Assembly (NCBI GenBank): GCA_050043265.1
Contig: JBHJIR010000056.1
Span: 1 to 42,288 of the forward strand
Length of the DNA stretch: 42,288 bases
Reading direction: 5' to 3'
Source of the DNA: Pelagibius sp050043265
GTDB lineage: Bacteria > Pseudomonadota > Alphaproteobacteria > Kiloniellales > Kiloniellaceae
The notes below the pieces were generated by a model. That model did not search any database and had not been told where the DNA came from. It saw nothing but the letters and a program-made list of their open reading frames with translations. The position numbers and the translations under genes are program-made. Positions 30,955-41,870 of this stretch are shown here, in pieces (the first letter of the stretch is position 1; each line of letters begins with the position of its first letter).

Positions 30955-31463
30955 CGTGTCGGTCGGGTCTCGGCTTGGGGCCCGGCTGGGGGCTCGGGCG
31001 AGGTTCGATAGAGCTTCGGGTCGGGTAACTGCTTCACCGAACAAAGCAATCACGGCCGTGCCGGTCAATCGCCGGCCGCCACCGTCGCATCGCCTGTCCG
31101 GTCTCCAGTCCGGTCTCCAGTTTGGGTCCCGAGGGCGGCGGCGGAGGGCGGGAGTCCCGCGGCGGCCGCCGGGGCCGTAGATTCTATCCACCAATCCTGT
31201 GGATAAAACTGTGGCTATCTGGGGGTCGCAGTAGAAGGCTCTTAGGGAATTCTACATTTTTGTTAACCTGCCTATTTTCTAGGCAAAAGTTATCATGTCA
31301 TTGAATTATAATACGGAAAATCAAGTCAAGATCAAAGTTAACCTTACCGTCGCAATAATGTCATCGACTCTCAGGTGTTTTCGGCGTCGGCCGGGGGCCT
31401 GTGTACAACTCCCCCTTCGCGGTCACGGATTGGCAATTTCTGCAAAGGCTTAGCCGAGTCCGG
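30955..31463. other. Intergenic region upstream of uvrC with an AT-rich island
   Basis: 30955-31180 is GC-rich and holds an exact 12-bp tandem duplication (TCCGGTCTCCAG twice, 31097-31120). 31195-31370 is strikingly AT-rich for this genome. It contains a perfect DnaA box in reverse (TGTGGATAA, 31198-31206), a weaker one (CTATCCACC, 31184-31192) and two GTTAAC sites. No open frame with good start signals is seen. It may be an origin-like, promoter or foreign segment; nothing decides between these. Confidence 0.4.
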
Positions 31464-31880
31464 TCAGGCCTGATCGGTACATCTCCGGCGCGCAATTTCC
31501 ACCCCGATGCCACCGATGTCGGCGTAGCGGTCGAGCTTTTCGATGCGCACTTTGGTCTCGCGCACCAGCGGGAATCCGAAGCAGACGTCCGACAGCTCCT
31601 CGGCCAGGGTCTCCAGCAGCCGGAAGGTGGTGGTCAGGCAGTGGTTGCGCACCGCCTTGGCCAGGCTGCCGTAGTCGACCACCTCGGTGATGGTGTCGCG
31701 GCTGGGCGGCGGGTAGTCGACCAGCAGTTCGACGTTGATGCGCAGGCGCTGGCGCCGGGCGCGCTCTTCGTCGCTGACGCCGATGCTGCAGGACAGGGTG
31801 AGGTCGCGGATCAGGATGCGCTGGAACAGCACGTCGGATTTGACGCGGTCGCCGGCGAGGCGGGGCTGGGTTGTCGGCAT
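31464..31880 (-). CDS. folB: Dihydroneopterin aldolase FolB
   Basis: 138 residues. FolB motifs: ILIRDLTLSCSIGVSDEERARRQRLRINVELLVDY, VVDYGSLAKAV, FRLLETLAEELSDVC, and VRIEKLDRYADIGGIGVEI near the end with the catalytic Lys. It converts dihydroneopterin to hydroxymethyl-dihydropterin in folate synthesis. It is monocistronic or with the exchanger gene upstream on the same strand (71 bases). No other folate gene is adjacent. Confidence 0.92.
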   Translation of the reverse strand: MPTTQPRLAGDRVKSDVLFQRILIRDLTLSCSIGVSDEERARRQRLRINVELLVDYPPPSRDTITEVVDYGSLAKAVRNHCLTTTFRLLETLAEELSDVCFGFPLVRETKVRIEKLDRYADIGGIGVEIARRRCTDQA

Positions 31881-31950
31881 GGGGGGACTCTCATTGTGCC
31901 GGCGCCGGTACCGGCGGCGGCTTTATCGGGATCTCGGTGTGGCGGCTATC

Positions 31951-32991
31951 CTAAGGCCGGGCGGTCGCCGTCTCAACCACGGGCGCTGCCGCGGGGGCCA
32001 TGGCGGGGGCGGCAAGGCCGGCGTAGGCTTGTTTGTGCGGGTCGAACTGGTACCAGACGAAGGCCAGGTACAGCAGCACGAAGACGGCGCCTTCCAGGCG
32101 CGTGATGCGCCGGCCGGTCAGCATCACCGGCACCGCCACCAGGGTCGCGGCGGCCAGGGCCCAGATGTCGAAGTTCAGGATCTCCGGCGCCACGCTGACC
32201 GGGGTGATGATAACCAGGGCGCCCAGGATCAGCAGGATGTTGAAGATGTTGGATCCCAGCACGTTGCCCAGCGCCACCTCGGTATGGCCGCGCATGGCGG
32301 CGACGATAGCGGTGGCGAGTTCCGGCAGCGAGGTGCCGAAGGCGACCAGGGTGAGACCGATGACGGTTTCCGACACGCCGGCGGCGCGCGCGATGCTGGA
32401 GGCGCCGCGCACCAGCAGCTCCGAACCGCCGCCCAGGGCGATGACGCCGACGGCGAGCAGTCCCGCCGCCACCCAGGCCGAACGCGGCGTGGCACCGGCT
32501 TCCTCGATGGCCTCCAGGCCGGTTTCGGTATCGTTGCCGCCGCGCCGCTCGATGCGGTAGCTGACCCAGAGGTAGCCGGTCAGCAGCGCCAACATCAGGA
32601 TGCCGTCCAGGACGCCCATGCTCCCGCAGAAGGCCAGCACGACGAACACGGCAGTCGCCGCCACCATCGCCAGGGTATCGCGCAGGATGCGTTTGGGTTC
32701 CCGCTCGATCGGGCAGAGCAGGGCGGCGAGACCCAGGAGCAGCAGAATGTTGGCGATGTTGGAGCCGACGATATTGCCGACGCCGATGTCCGGCAGGCCC
32801 TGCACCCCGGCGGTCACCGTCACCACCAGTTCCGGCATGGAGGTGGCCAGGGCGACCACGGTCAGGCCGATGATCAGCGGCGACAGCCCGAAGCGCAGCG
32901 ACAGCCCGACCGCGCCGCGCAGCAGCACCTCGCCCCCGACAAACACCAGCGCCAGGCCACCTCCGGCTTGCAGGAATGCGAGGGCTGTCAT
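31951..32991 (-). CDS. Calcium/sodium antiporter (CaCA, YrbG-like)
   Basis: 346 residues with about ten membrane helices. The two inverted alpha repeats are explicit: GLTVVALATSMPELVVTVTAG with GNIVGSNIANILLLLG, and GLTLVAFGTSLPELATAIVAA with GNVLGSNIFNILLILG. Both acidic residues needed for ion binding are present (SMPEL and SLPEL). It exchanges Ca2+ for Na+ across the inner membrane, sensible in a saline habitat. The start at 32991 is the first Met before the first helix. Confidence 0.95.
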   Translation of the reverse strand: MTALAFLQAGGGLALVFVGGEVLLRGAVGLSLRFGLSPLIIGLTVVALATSMPELVVTVTAGVQGLPDIGVGNIVGSNIANILLLLGLAALLCPIEREPKRILRDTLAMVAATAVFVVLAFCGSMGVLDGILMLALLTGYLWVSYRIERRGGNDTETGLEAIEEAGATPRSAWVAAGLLAVGVIALGGGSELLVRGASSIARAAGVSETVIGLTLVAFGTSLPELATAIVAAMRGHTEVALGNVLGSNIFNILLILGALVIITPVSVAPEILNFDIWALAAATLVAVPVMLTGRRITRLEGAVFVLLYLAFVWYQFDPHKQAYAGLAAPAMAPAAAPVVETATARP

Positions 32992-33175
32992 GTCCGGACG
33001 GGGTACCAGGATAGTTGCACGAAAGGCGCGCCGAATGCCGGGCCCGGCGGAGTCGGGCAAGCAGCGGGGCCGACGGGCCACCGCGCGGCACAATGGCCAA
33101 GCAGGCCTTAAATGTCGACCCTCGGCAGCTTTTTCAATGGAATATTCGTCGCCGGGCCTCCGCCGTGCGGGTCCC

Positions 33176-33586
33176 TCAGGTCTCGGACTCGCCTTCCGGT
33201 CGCAGCTTCAGGGCGGCCGAGTTCAGGCAGTAGCGCAGGCCGGTCGGCTGCGGACCGTCGGGGAAGACGTGGCCCAGGTGGGCGTCGCAGGCGGCGCAGA
33301 GCACTTCGGTGCGGCGCATCCACAGCTTGCGGTCTTCCTTGGTGGCGACCGATGTCTCGTCGATCGGGGCGAAAAAGGACGGCCAGCCGGTGCCGGAATC
33401 AAACTTGGTCTGGGAGGAGAACAGCGGCTCGCCGCAGACCACGCAGGCATAGGTGCCGGGGGTCTTGGTGGCGTGGTAGCGCCCGGTGAAGGCGCGCTCG
33501 GTGCCGGCCTCCTGGGTGACGTGGAATTCCTCCGGGCTGAGGTCGCGCTTCAGTTCCTCGCGGCTCTTCTTCACCTTCTGTTCCAT
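33176..33586 (-). CDS. msrB: Peptide-methionine (R)-S-oxide reductase MsrB
   Basis: 136 residues from the ATG at 33586, with GGAGA six bases upstream. The zinc cysteines are C48/C51 and C97/C100. The nucleophile is C120 in RYCLNSAAL, and the family core SGTGWPSFFAPI and HLGHVFPDGP is intact. It reduces methionine-R-sulfoxide in oxidised proteins. It has no signal peptide, so it is cytoplasmic. Confidence 0.97.
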   Translation of the reverse strand: MEQKVKKSREELKRDLSPEEFHVTQEAGTERAFTGRYHATKTPGTYACVVCGEPLFSSQTKFDSGTGWPSFFAPIDETSVATKEDRKLWMRRTEVLCAACDAHLGHVFPDGPQPTGLRYCLNSAALKLRPEGESET

Positions 33587-33701
33587 GACGCTCTCCTGGT
33601 TCTCACTGCCTGGGTAATGTGTGGCCGGGGAGGGCGAGCGGCAAGGGGGCAAGGGCAGGCAGCCTTTCACGCCCCCGTTACGCTCCACGCTACGGCCGGC
33701 G

Positions 33702-34184
33702 TCAGGCGCCGCGCTTCAGCTTTTCGATGGTCTCGTGCAGCGCCGAGAGGAAGGCCGAGCGGTCGCGCTGGGAAAACGGGCGCGGGCCGCCGGTCACCTG
33801 GCCGGCCTCGCGCAATTCGCTCATCAGGTTGCGGCTGGCCAGGGCCATGCCGATGGAGCGGTCGGAAAAGCCCTTGCCGTTGTGGGCCAGCACCGCCGCG
33901 CCGGCCTTCACGCAGCGTGCCGCCAGCGGGATGTCGGCGGTGATCACCACATCGCCCGGCCCGGCTCGCTCGGCGATCCAGTCGTCGGCGGCATCGAAGC
34001 CGGCGCCCACCACCACCCGCTGGATCAGCGGATGCACCGGCAGCGCAATGATGTCGTTGGCGACCACCTGCACGCCCCAGCCGTGCCGTTCGGCAACCTT
34101 GTAGATTTCCGCCTTCACCGGGCAGGCGTCGGCATCGACGTAGATGGTGCCTGGGATGGTGCCTGGGGCGGTGCCGGTGCTCAC
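33702..34184 (-). CDS. UPF0178 (YaiI/YqxD) family protein
   Basis: 160 residues from a GTG at 34184, which overlaps the upstream stop as GTGA. The family core IYVDADACPVKAEIYKVAERH, DVVITADIPLAARCVKAGAAVL and GGPRPFSQRDRSAF is clear. It is a PIN-like nuclease-fold family without a firmly assigned role. The N-terminus has an in-frame repeat of 12 bases, giving APGT-IPGT-I before the fold, which looks like a local duplication. Confidence 0.9.
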   Translation of the reverse strand: MSTGTAPGTIPGTIYVDADACPVKAEIYKVAERHGWGVQVVANDIIALPVHPLIQRVVVGAGFDAADDWIAERAGPGDVVITADIPLAARCVKAGAAVLAHNGKGFSDRSIGMALASRNLMSELREAGQVTGGPRPFSQRDRSAFLSALHETIEKLKRGA

Positions 34185-34687
34185 GTGACCCAACTCCGCA
34201 AATCGCTGTCCGCCGCGGCCATGTCCTCGTAGAGCCAGGCCATGCGGTCGCAGAACCACAGCTTGGCCAGCAGGCAGAGGACCAGGCCGGTCATCATCGG
34301 CCAGAAGTCGAGGGCGATGGCGCCCCACAGGGAGACGACGAAACCGACGCCGCTGAGGGCCGTCAGCACCGCCGGTGCGTGACGGTGGCGCCGCGGAATG
34401 ACCAGGCGGGCGCGTTTGAGCCACAGCCGCTCGCCGAAGGTGACGCGGGAGGCCCAGCTGTCTGTCGAACGGGGCGCCGGGAAGACGCGGGGGTTCGTCC
34501 AGATCCAGGCCAGCGCGACGGCCACCGGCACCAAGGCGCCCCAGCCGAGCACGGCGTGCGACCAGACCGCCGCCAGCAGCAGCGGCAGGGCGCTTGCCCG
34601 GGTCCACACGCTCCAGGGATTCGCGTGGCGCGCCCAGGTCGCATCGTCCATGGCGAAGAGGCGGGCAAGGCGGGCTTCCAGGTTCAC
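34181..34687 (-). CDS. DUF6653-like membrane protein
   Basis: 168 residues with hydrophobic segments at about 33-65 and 107-145. FAMDDATWARHANPWSVWTR at the N-terminus and WIWTNPRVFPAP recall DUF6653 proteins (family name from memory). Function is unknown. It is flanked by uvrB, nine bases upstream, and overlaps the UPF0178 gene, so all three are probably transcribed together. Confidence 0.78.
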   Translation of the reverse strand: MNLEARLARLFAMDDATWARHANPWSVWTRASALPLLLAAVWSHAVLGWGALVPVAVALAWIWTNPRVFPAPRSTDSWASRVTFGERLWLKRARLVIPRRHRHAPAVLTALSGVGFVVSLWGAIALDFWPMMTGLVLCLLAKLWFCDRMAWLYEDMAAADSDLRSWVT

Positions 34688-34696
34688 GGCCGCCGC

Positions 34697-36874
<2,178 letters not shown>

Positions 36875-37006
36875 GCCCCTTTATATGCGCTTCGCCCCGC
36901 CCGATGCCAGGGGGGAGGCCGGGTGAGAGGGGGTGCCGGGCAGCGACTTCCTGTCAACAGTCTGTCAGGAGAGCGTCCGTCTCGGCCCACCGCTTAAACC
37001 AGTGGC

Positions 37007-37153
37007 CTAAAGCAGCGGCACGAACAGCAGCAGGGCGGCGCCGGTGCCGATGGCCACGAAGGCGACGAAGCAGAGGCGTTTCAGCCAGCGGCGCAGGGCC
37101 GAACCGGGGGCCAGCGGCCGGTGACCGGTGATCACCGCCGGGTCAAACAGCAT
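37007..37153 (-). CDS. 48-residue single-span membrane peptide of the sortase operon
   Basis: The ATG at 37153 lies five bases after the sortase stop; the frame ends with TAG at 37007. The protein has a soluble head of about 22 residues with two Arg-rich steps, then one hydrophobic helix (CFVAFVAIGTGAALLLFVPLL). Codon third positions are overwhelmingly G or C, as in the neighbouring real genes, which supports coding. I recognise no family. Its place as third gene of the module suggests a partner of the sortase or its substrate (inference). Confidence 0.65.
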   Translation of the reverse strand: MLFDPAVITGHRPLAPGSALRRWLKRLCFVAFVAIGTGAALLLFVPLL

Positions 37154-37158
37154 TCACG

Positions 37159-37899
37159 TCATAAGGGGCCATCGGGGAATCCTTCTCCTTCAATTCCCCC
37201 GATTGCGTCCCCGGTTACGGGGATGGAAAGGGCCGCTTTCCCCAGCGGCCGGCTCGGATCTGTCGCGTCTTCCAGCGCTTCGGCGGTTACCACGTAGCGC
37301 AGCGGCCCGCCGGGCGTGATGGCGTCGAAGGGATAGCAGGTCACCAGGCTCAGCAAGGCCCGGCTTTCCGCGCGGCGCAGGAACACCGGGTGGCGCACGT
37401 CGATCACCTCGTGGCCGCGCACGGTGAAGTCCTGCCAGGTTCCCTCGGCGTTCTGCAGCCGCAGGCGGCTGCCGTCGGTGAGGTCTCGCAAAAAGGCAAA
37501 GTGCGTGTCGCGGTGGCCGCCGAGGATTGGGTGCCCCAGGGCTTCGGTGCCCGGCACCACGGCGGGCCCGAAGGCCAGGGTCCGTCCGCTCGCCCCGGCC
37601 AGTACGTAGAGGTCGACGTCCAGCGCCGGCACGCTGAGGCGCGCCACCGGCCAGGTATCGGCCCAGGGCCAGGGCCGCACCTCGCTGCCGCCGGCCAGGG
37701 TCGCCGTCCAGGCCCGGTCCAGCAGGCGCTGGGCCAGCCAGGCCTTGCCGTGGATGGCGGCGGCCCCGCCCAGCTGGTAGAGGCCGAGGGCCAGCGACAG
37801 CAGGGCGAGGCCGACCAGAAGGCGGTGCTGGGTTCCCCGAAGCAGAGAGGGGGCCTTCGCCACGCTGTCAGCCATGCTTTCAGCCACGTTGGCAACCAC
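37159..37899 (-). CDS. Class GN sortase (marine proteobacterial sortase)
   Basis: 246 residues from a GTG at 37899, with GGGAGG just upstream; an internal ATG at 37875 has no such site. A membrane helix (about 26-48) precedes the sortase domain. Catalytic residues: H129 in GGHRDTHF, C188 in LLSLVTCYP, and R201 in GGPLRYVV. Sortases cut a sorting signal and join the protein to an envelope acceptor; the Gram-negative acceptor is unknown. The gene overlaps its predicted substrate gene by 20 bases. Confidence 0.92.
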   Translation of the reverse strand: MVANVAESMADSVAKAPSLLRGTQHRLLVGLALLSLALGLYQLGGAAAIHGKAWLAQRLLDRAWTATLAGGSEVRPWPWADTWPVARLSVPALDVDLYVLAGASGRTLAFGPAVVPGTEALGHPILGGHRDTHFAFLRDLTDGSRLRLQNAEGTWQDFTVRGHEVIDVRHPVFLRRAESRALLSLVTCYPFDAITPGGPLRYVVTAEALEDATDPSRPLGKAALSIPVTGDAIGGIEGEGFPDGPL

Positions 37900-40351
37900 G
37901 GGGCCCCTCCCGCCGCCGGCGCACCATGACCAGCAAAATCAGCGCCAGCGCCAGGAACAGGTAGGCGCTGCCGACGATGGCCATGCGCTCGGCCGGGGTC
38001 GCAGTCTGCGGCAGGGTGATCGGCTGGCCGCCCGCCGCCTGTACCCGCTGCAGCAGCGGGGCCGGCATCGCCCGGCTGCGCATAGCCGTGGGGTCGGCGG
38101 CAAAGCCGGCGGTATCGGCCTCCTCCTGGACATCCATTTCCTGGCCGAACACCTTGCCGGCGGCCCAGCCGGCCGGCAGGTCGCGGGGGATCTCGGCGCT
38201 CTGCAGGTCTTCGCCCTCGGGCCGGGCGACGGCCGCGTCGATGGCCACCAGGGCGGTGTAGCGGGTCACCAGTTGGTGCTCCAGGGCGACGGCCAGGGCC
38301 TCGGCCCGGATCGCGGCCTGGTCGACGCCCTGTCCGGCTGCGGAACTGGCGCGGTAGAGGCCGTCTTCGATCTGTACCAGCTTGGCGCGGGCCCAGACCG
38401 CGGCGGTGCCGGGGGCGGGGGTCAGATTGCCCAGCGGCAGGCGCTGCTGCCAGCCGCCCTGGGCCGAATTGCCGGTGATCAGCAGCTGGCCGTCCAGGCT
38501 CTCCAGGTCGACCCCCTCCAGGCGGGCGGTGAAAGTGACCGGCTCGCCGGCGTAGAGATCGGGCAGCGGGGTCGGATAGATCTCGATGCGCTTGCCGGCG
38601 TTCAGCGGCCAGCCGACGCGCAGATCGGTCAGCACCGGCTGCTCCAGCTTGGTGAGCAGGGCGTCGACGCGGCTCTCCACCTCGGAGAGGTCGCCGATGT
38701 AGGTGAAGCTGCCGCGGCCCAGTTCGGCGGCCTTGCGCATGAAGTAGCTGTTGGGGGCCGAGCCGATGCCGACGGTGAACAGGCGGCTGTCGCCCAATTG
38801 GGCCGCGACCGTGCGGAACAGGTCCTCCTCGTTGCTCAGGCCGGCATCGGTCAGGAACACCACCTGGCGCAGGAAGCGGCCCTCCGACCGTCCCTGGGGG
38901 GCCTGGTCGGATCCCTGGCCGGATCCCGGGGCGGGCAGGTGCCGGGTGTCCAGCGCGCGTTCCAACGCCGGCAGCATTTCGGTGCCGCCTTCGGCTTCCA
39001 GCGCGCTCACGTAGTACCAGGCCCGGGCGACGTTGCCGACGGTGGCGGCCGCCGGGTGCGGGAAGAGGGCATGAGTGTCGTCGTTGAACTGCAGGACGTT
39101 GAAGCGGTCCTCGGGCTTCAGGCGCTTCAGCGCGGCGACGACCGCCGCCTTGGCCTGGTCGAGGGAGTCGCCGAACATCGAGCCGGAGGTGTCGATGACG
39201 AAGATCACCTCCCGGGGCTGGGCGGGCTGCGGCAGGGCGGGGCGGGGCAGGGTCGTTTGCGGCTCCACCGGGGCGCCTTCTCGGACCGGCGGTACCATCA
39301 TCACCAGCAAGTGGGTGTCGGCGCCGACCTGCTCGGCGAAGACGGCGGTCTGGGGGGCGGCGCTGGGTGCGGGTTTCCACTCCACCACGAAGTCGCGGTC
39401 GGCGGGGACCTGCCCGGCCTGAAGGGTGAGGGTCTGGCTGCCGTCTTCGCCGCTCTCGATGACCACCGGGTGATAGAGGCTGCGCAGCGAGGCCAGCGGC
39501 ATGCCGGCGTTGAGATGCAGGGTCAGCGACAGCGGGTTGGCGGTTTCAGGATCGATGTCGACCGGACCGAAGAGATCGCGCGGTGCGTTGTCCGGGCCGG
39601 TCATCGCGGCGGGGGCGGGGGCCGGTTGATCCGGCAGCCCGGCGACCGCGGCCGGCTTCGGCGCCGGGGTGTAGCGCGGCGCCACCACCATGGGAAAACG
39701 CAGGGAGAACACGCCGTCGTTGTAGGCGACGGCATCCTGGTAGCCGATCTCCACGGTGATGTCCTCGCCGGGGCCGATGTTGGCCACCGCGGTGACGAAG
39801 ACGTTGGGGCGCTCGCCGCTGACCATGCTGGCGCGCTGGCCGGTGGCGGCGGCCTCCTTGTAGGCGCGCTCGGCCTCGGCCTTCTCCATGATGCGGCCTT
39901 CCACCGTGCGGTCGCCGATCCGCAGGGTCAGGCGGTCGACGGCGGCGCGCTCGGGCAGCGGGAAGACGTAGATGCCTTCCAGCCAGCGCCGGGTCGGGTT
40001 GTGGAACACCTGGCGCACGCTGACCCGGCTGACCATGCCGTTGACCTCCAGGTCCACGGCGGTCTTGAGGGTCGGGGCCTCCAGTACCCGGCCCGCCGCC
40101 CCCGAGCCGTCCTCGCCGGTGGGGAAGTAGAGGCCGGCCGGCAGTTCGGGCGAGGCGGCGTCCTGAGCCCGGACCGGCAGGCTGGCCAGCATCGCGACCA
40201 GGACGAGGGCCAGGCCAGCGCCCATGACGGCGCCCAAGACCGCCAGGTTGCGCCACAGGGTCCGCCCCAGGCGGGGCGGCACGACCCTGTGGATGGCCAG
40301 CGGATGGGCTGCCAGCGGGTGGCTCGGCGAAGGCTGCAGGTGGTGTCGCAT
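37880..40351 (-). CDS. Marine proteobacterial sortase target protein (VIT and vWA domains)
   Basis: 823 residues. A signal segment (about 30-62, ending VRAQ) is followed by a VIT domain (about 85-212, with VRQVFHNPTRRWLEGIYVFPLPERAAVDRL). A von Willebrand A domain (about 380-570) has the MIDAS DTSGS at 387-391. The C-terminus is a sorting signal: LPQTA (780-784), a hydrophobic helix and RRRR. It should be exported, cut at LPQTA by the adjacent sortase and fixed in the envelope. GGGGGA precedes the ATG. The stop lies inside the start of the sortase gene. Confidence 0.92.
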   Translation of the reverse strand: MRHHLQPSPSHPLAAHPLAIHRVVPPRLGRTLWRNLAVLGAVMGAGLALVLVAMLASLPVRAQDAASPELPAGLYFPTGEDGSGAAGRVLEAPTLKTAVDLEVNGMVSRVSVRQVFHNPTRRWLEGIYVFPLPERAAVDRLTLRIGDRTVEGRIMEKAEAERAYKEAAATGQRASMVSGERPNVFVTAVANIGPGEDITVEIGYQDAVAYNDGVFSLRFPMVVAPRYTPAPKPAAVAGLPDQPAPAPAAMTGPDNAPRDLFGPVDIDPETANPLSLTLHLNAGMPLASLRSLYHPVVIESGEDGSQTLTLQAGQVPADRDFVVEWKPAPSAAPQTAVFAEQVGADTHLLVMMVPPVREGAPVEPQTTLPRPALPQPAQPREVIFVIDTSGSMFGDSLDQAKAAVVAALKRLKPEDRFNVLQFNDDTHALFPHPAAATVGNVARAWYYVSALEAEGGTEMLPALERALDTRHLPAPGSGQGSDQAPQGRSEGRFLRQVVFLTDAGLSNEEDLFRTVAAQLGDSRLFTVGIGSAPNSYFMRKAAELGRGSFTYIGDLSEVESRVDALLTKLEQPVLTDLRVGWPLNAGKRIEIYPTPLPDLYAGEPVTFTARLEGVDLESLDGQLLITGNSAQGGWQQRLPLGNLTPAPGTAAVWARAKLVQIEDGLYRASSAAGQGVDQAAIRAEALAVALEHQLVTRYTALVAIDAAVARPEGEDLQSAEIPRDLPAGWAAGKVFGQEMDVQEEADTAGFAADPTAMRSRAMPAPLLQRVQAAGGQPITLPQTATPAERMAIVGSAYLFLALALILLVMVRRRREGPRGCQRG

Positions 40352-40648
40352 GGTCGTCCCCCGGGTTCTTTGTCAGGTCCGCCGCGTGAGCGGCGCGGGC
40401 GCTTTCGGATGACGGCCATGAGGCCTGCCGAGCGTGGCGGCAGCGGATCGGGATTGCGGCGATTCCATGATGCTTTGGGAGTCGATTGAGGCAGCCGCGC
40501 CGGGGGAATGGGCGAAAATACCGCGGAAAGCGGCCCTGCCATGCACGCTTGCCGGTTCCAATTGCCGCCTGATGGCTCTAAGTTGCCGCTGCTCCGCCAC
40601 CCCGTTTCAGGACGGCGGCCCTAACACTGAAGACCGGGAGTTTTATCG
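40352..40648. other. Divergent region between the sortase operon and the aminotransferase
   Basis: No gene is supported. It must contain promoters for both directions, but I see no strong -35/-10 pair. GGGAG nine bases before 40649 is the aminotransferase ribosome site. Confidence 0.35.
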
Positions 40649-41854
40649 ATGTCCGTGATCGCGGAACGTTTGTCGCGCATCAAGCCCTCGCCCACCATTG
40701 CCGTGACCACCAAGGCGGCCGAGTTGAAAGCCGCCGGGCGCGACGTGATCGGCCTCGGCGCCGGCGAGCCGGACTTCGACACCCCCGAGAACATCAAACA
40801 GGCGGCGATCAAGGCGATCCAGGACGGCCAGACCAAGTACACCGCGGTCGACGGCACCCCGGCGCTGAAGAAGGCGATCTGCGATAAGTTCAAGCGCGAG
40901 AACGGCCTGGACTACACCCCTGCCGAGATCACCGTCGGCACCGGCGGCAAGCAGGTGCTCTACAACGCCTTCATGGCGACCCTGAACGCGGGCGACGAGG
41001 TGATCATCCCGGCGCCCTACTGGGTGTCCTATCCGGACATGGCGCTGCTGGCCGAGGGCGAGCCGGTCTGCGTGCCCTGCGGCGCCAACCATAACTTCAA
41101 GCTGACGCCGGAAGCCCTGGAGCAGGCGATCACGCCGAAGACCAAGTGGCTGATTCTCAACAGCCCGTCCAACCCGACCGGCGCCGCCTACACCCGCGAA
41201 GAGATGAAGGCGCTGACCGACGTGCTGCTGAAGCATCCGCAGGTCTGGGTGATGACCGACGACATGTACGAGCACCTGGTCTACGACGGCTTCGAGTTCG
41301 TGACGCCGGCCCAGGTCGAGCCGAAACTGAAGGACCGCACCCTGACGGTGAACGGCGTTTCCAAGGCCTATGCCATGACCGGCTGGCGCATCGGTTATGC
41401 CGCCGGCCCGCAGGCGCTGATCAAAGCGATGGCCAAGGTGCAGTCGCAGTCGACCTCCAACCCCTCGTCGGTCAGCCAGGCCGCCGCGGTCGAGGCGCTG
41501 AACGGCACCCAGGACTTCATCGCCGAGCGGGCGGAGGCCTTCAGGAAGCGCCGCGACATGGTGGTCGAGATGCTGAACGACTGCCCGGGCATCCACTGCC
41601 ACAAGCCGGAAGGCGCCTTCTACGTCTATCCGTCCTGCGCCGGCTGCATCGGCAAGAAGACGCCGGACGGCAAGACCATCGAGACCGACGAGGACTTCGT
41701 CACCTACCTGCTGGAGTCCGTCGGCGTCGCCGCGGTGCAGGGCGAGGCCTTCGGCCTGTCGCCGCACTTCCGGGTGTCCTACGCGACCTCGACCGAGGCG
41801 CTGACCGAGGCCTGCAAGCGCATCAAGAAGGCCTGCGAAGCCCTGACCGACTGA
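40649..41854 (+). CDS. aatA: Class I aspartate aminotransferase (aspartate/prephenate type)
   Basis: 401 residues of aminotransferase family I-beta. Motifs: LGAGEPDFDTP at the N-terminus, YTAVDGTPALKKAI, NSPSNPTG with N175, TDDMYEHLVYDG with D204 and Y207, and K239 in NGVSKAYAMTGWRIGY as the Schiff-base lysine. It interconverts aspartate and oxaloacetate; alphaproteobacterial relatives also use prephenate. It may supply aspartate to the ectoine route. The amidase gene follows 16 bases later, probably in one operon. Confidence 0.95.
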   Translation: MSVIAERLSRIKPSPTIAVTTKAAELKAAGRDVIGLGAGEPDFDTPENIKQAAIKAIQDGQTKYTAVDGTPALKKAICDKFKRENGLDYTPAEITVGTGGKQVLYNAFMATLNAGDEVIIPAPYWVSYPDMALLAEGEPVCVPCGANHNFKLTPEALEQAITPKTKWLILNSPSNPTGAAYTREEMKALTDVLLKHPQVWVMTDDMYEHLVYDGFEFVTPAQVEPKLKDRTLTVNGVSKAYAMTGWRIGYAAGPQALIKAMAKVQSQSTSNPSSVSQAAAVEALNGTQDFIAERAEAFRKRRDMVVEMLNDCPGIHCHKPEGAFYVYPSCAGCIGKKTPDGKTIETDEDFVTYLLESVGVAAVQGEAFGLSPHFRVSYATSTEALTEACKRIKKACEALTD

Positions 41855-41870
41855 ACGGGAGGGGCGTGCC

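Noticed and set aside
29041..31011. A 656-codon open frame on the plus strand
   Set aside because: It is antisense to uvrC, which has all its domains. Long antisense frames are expected at this GC content.
31195..31463. Calling the AT-rich island the chromosome origin
   Set aside because: There is only one perfect DnaA box and no neighbouring origin marker genes such as dnaA, parAB or hemE.
37874..40489. An 871-codon open frame on the plus strand, opposite the sortase target gene
   Set aside because: It is antisense to a gene with clear VIT, vWA and sorting-signal motifs. Its Gly/His/Gln/Val-rich translation is typical of the complement of a GC-rich gene.
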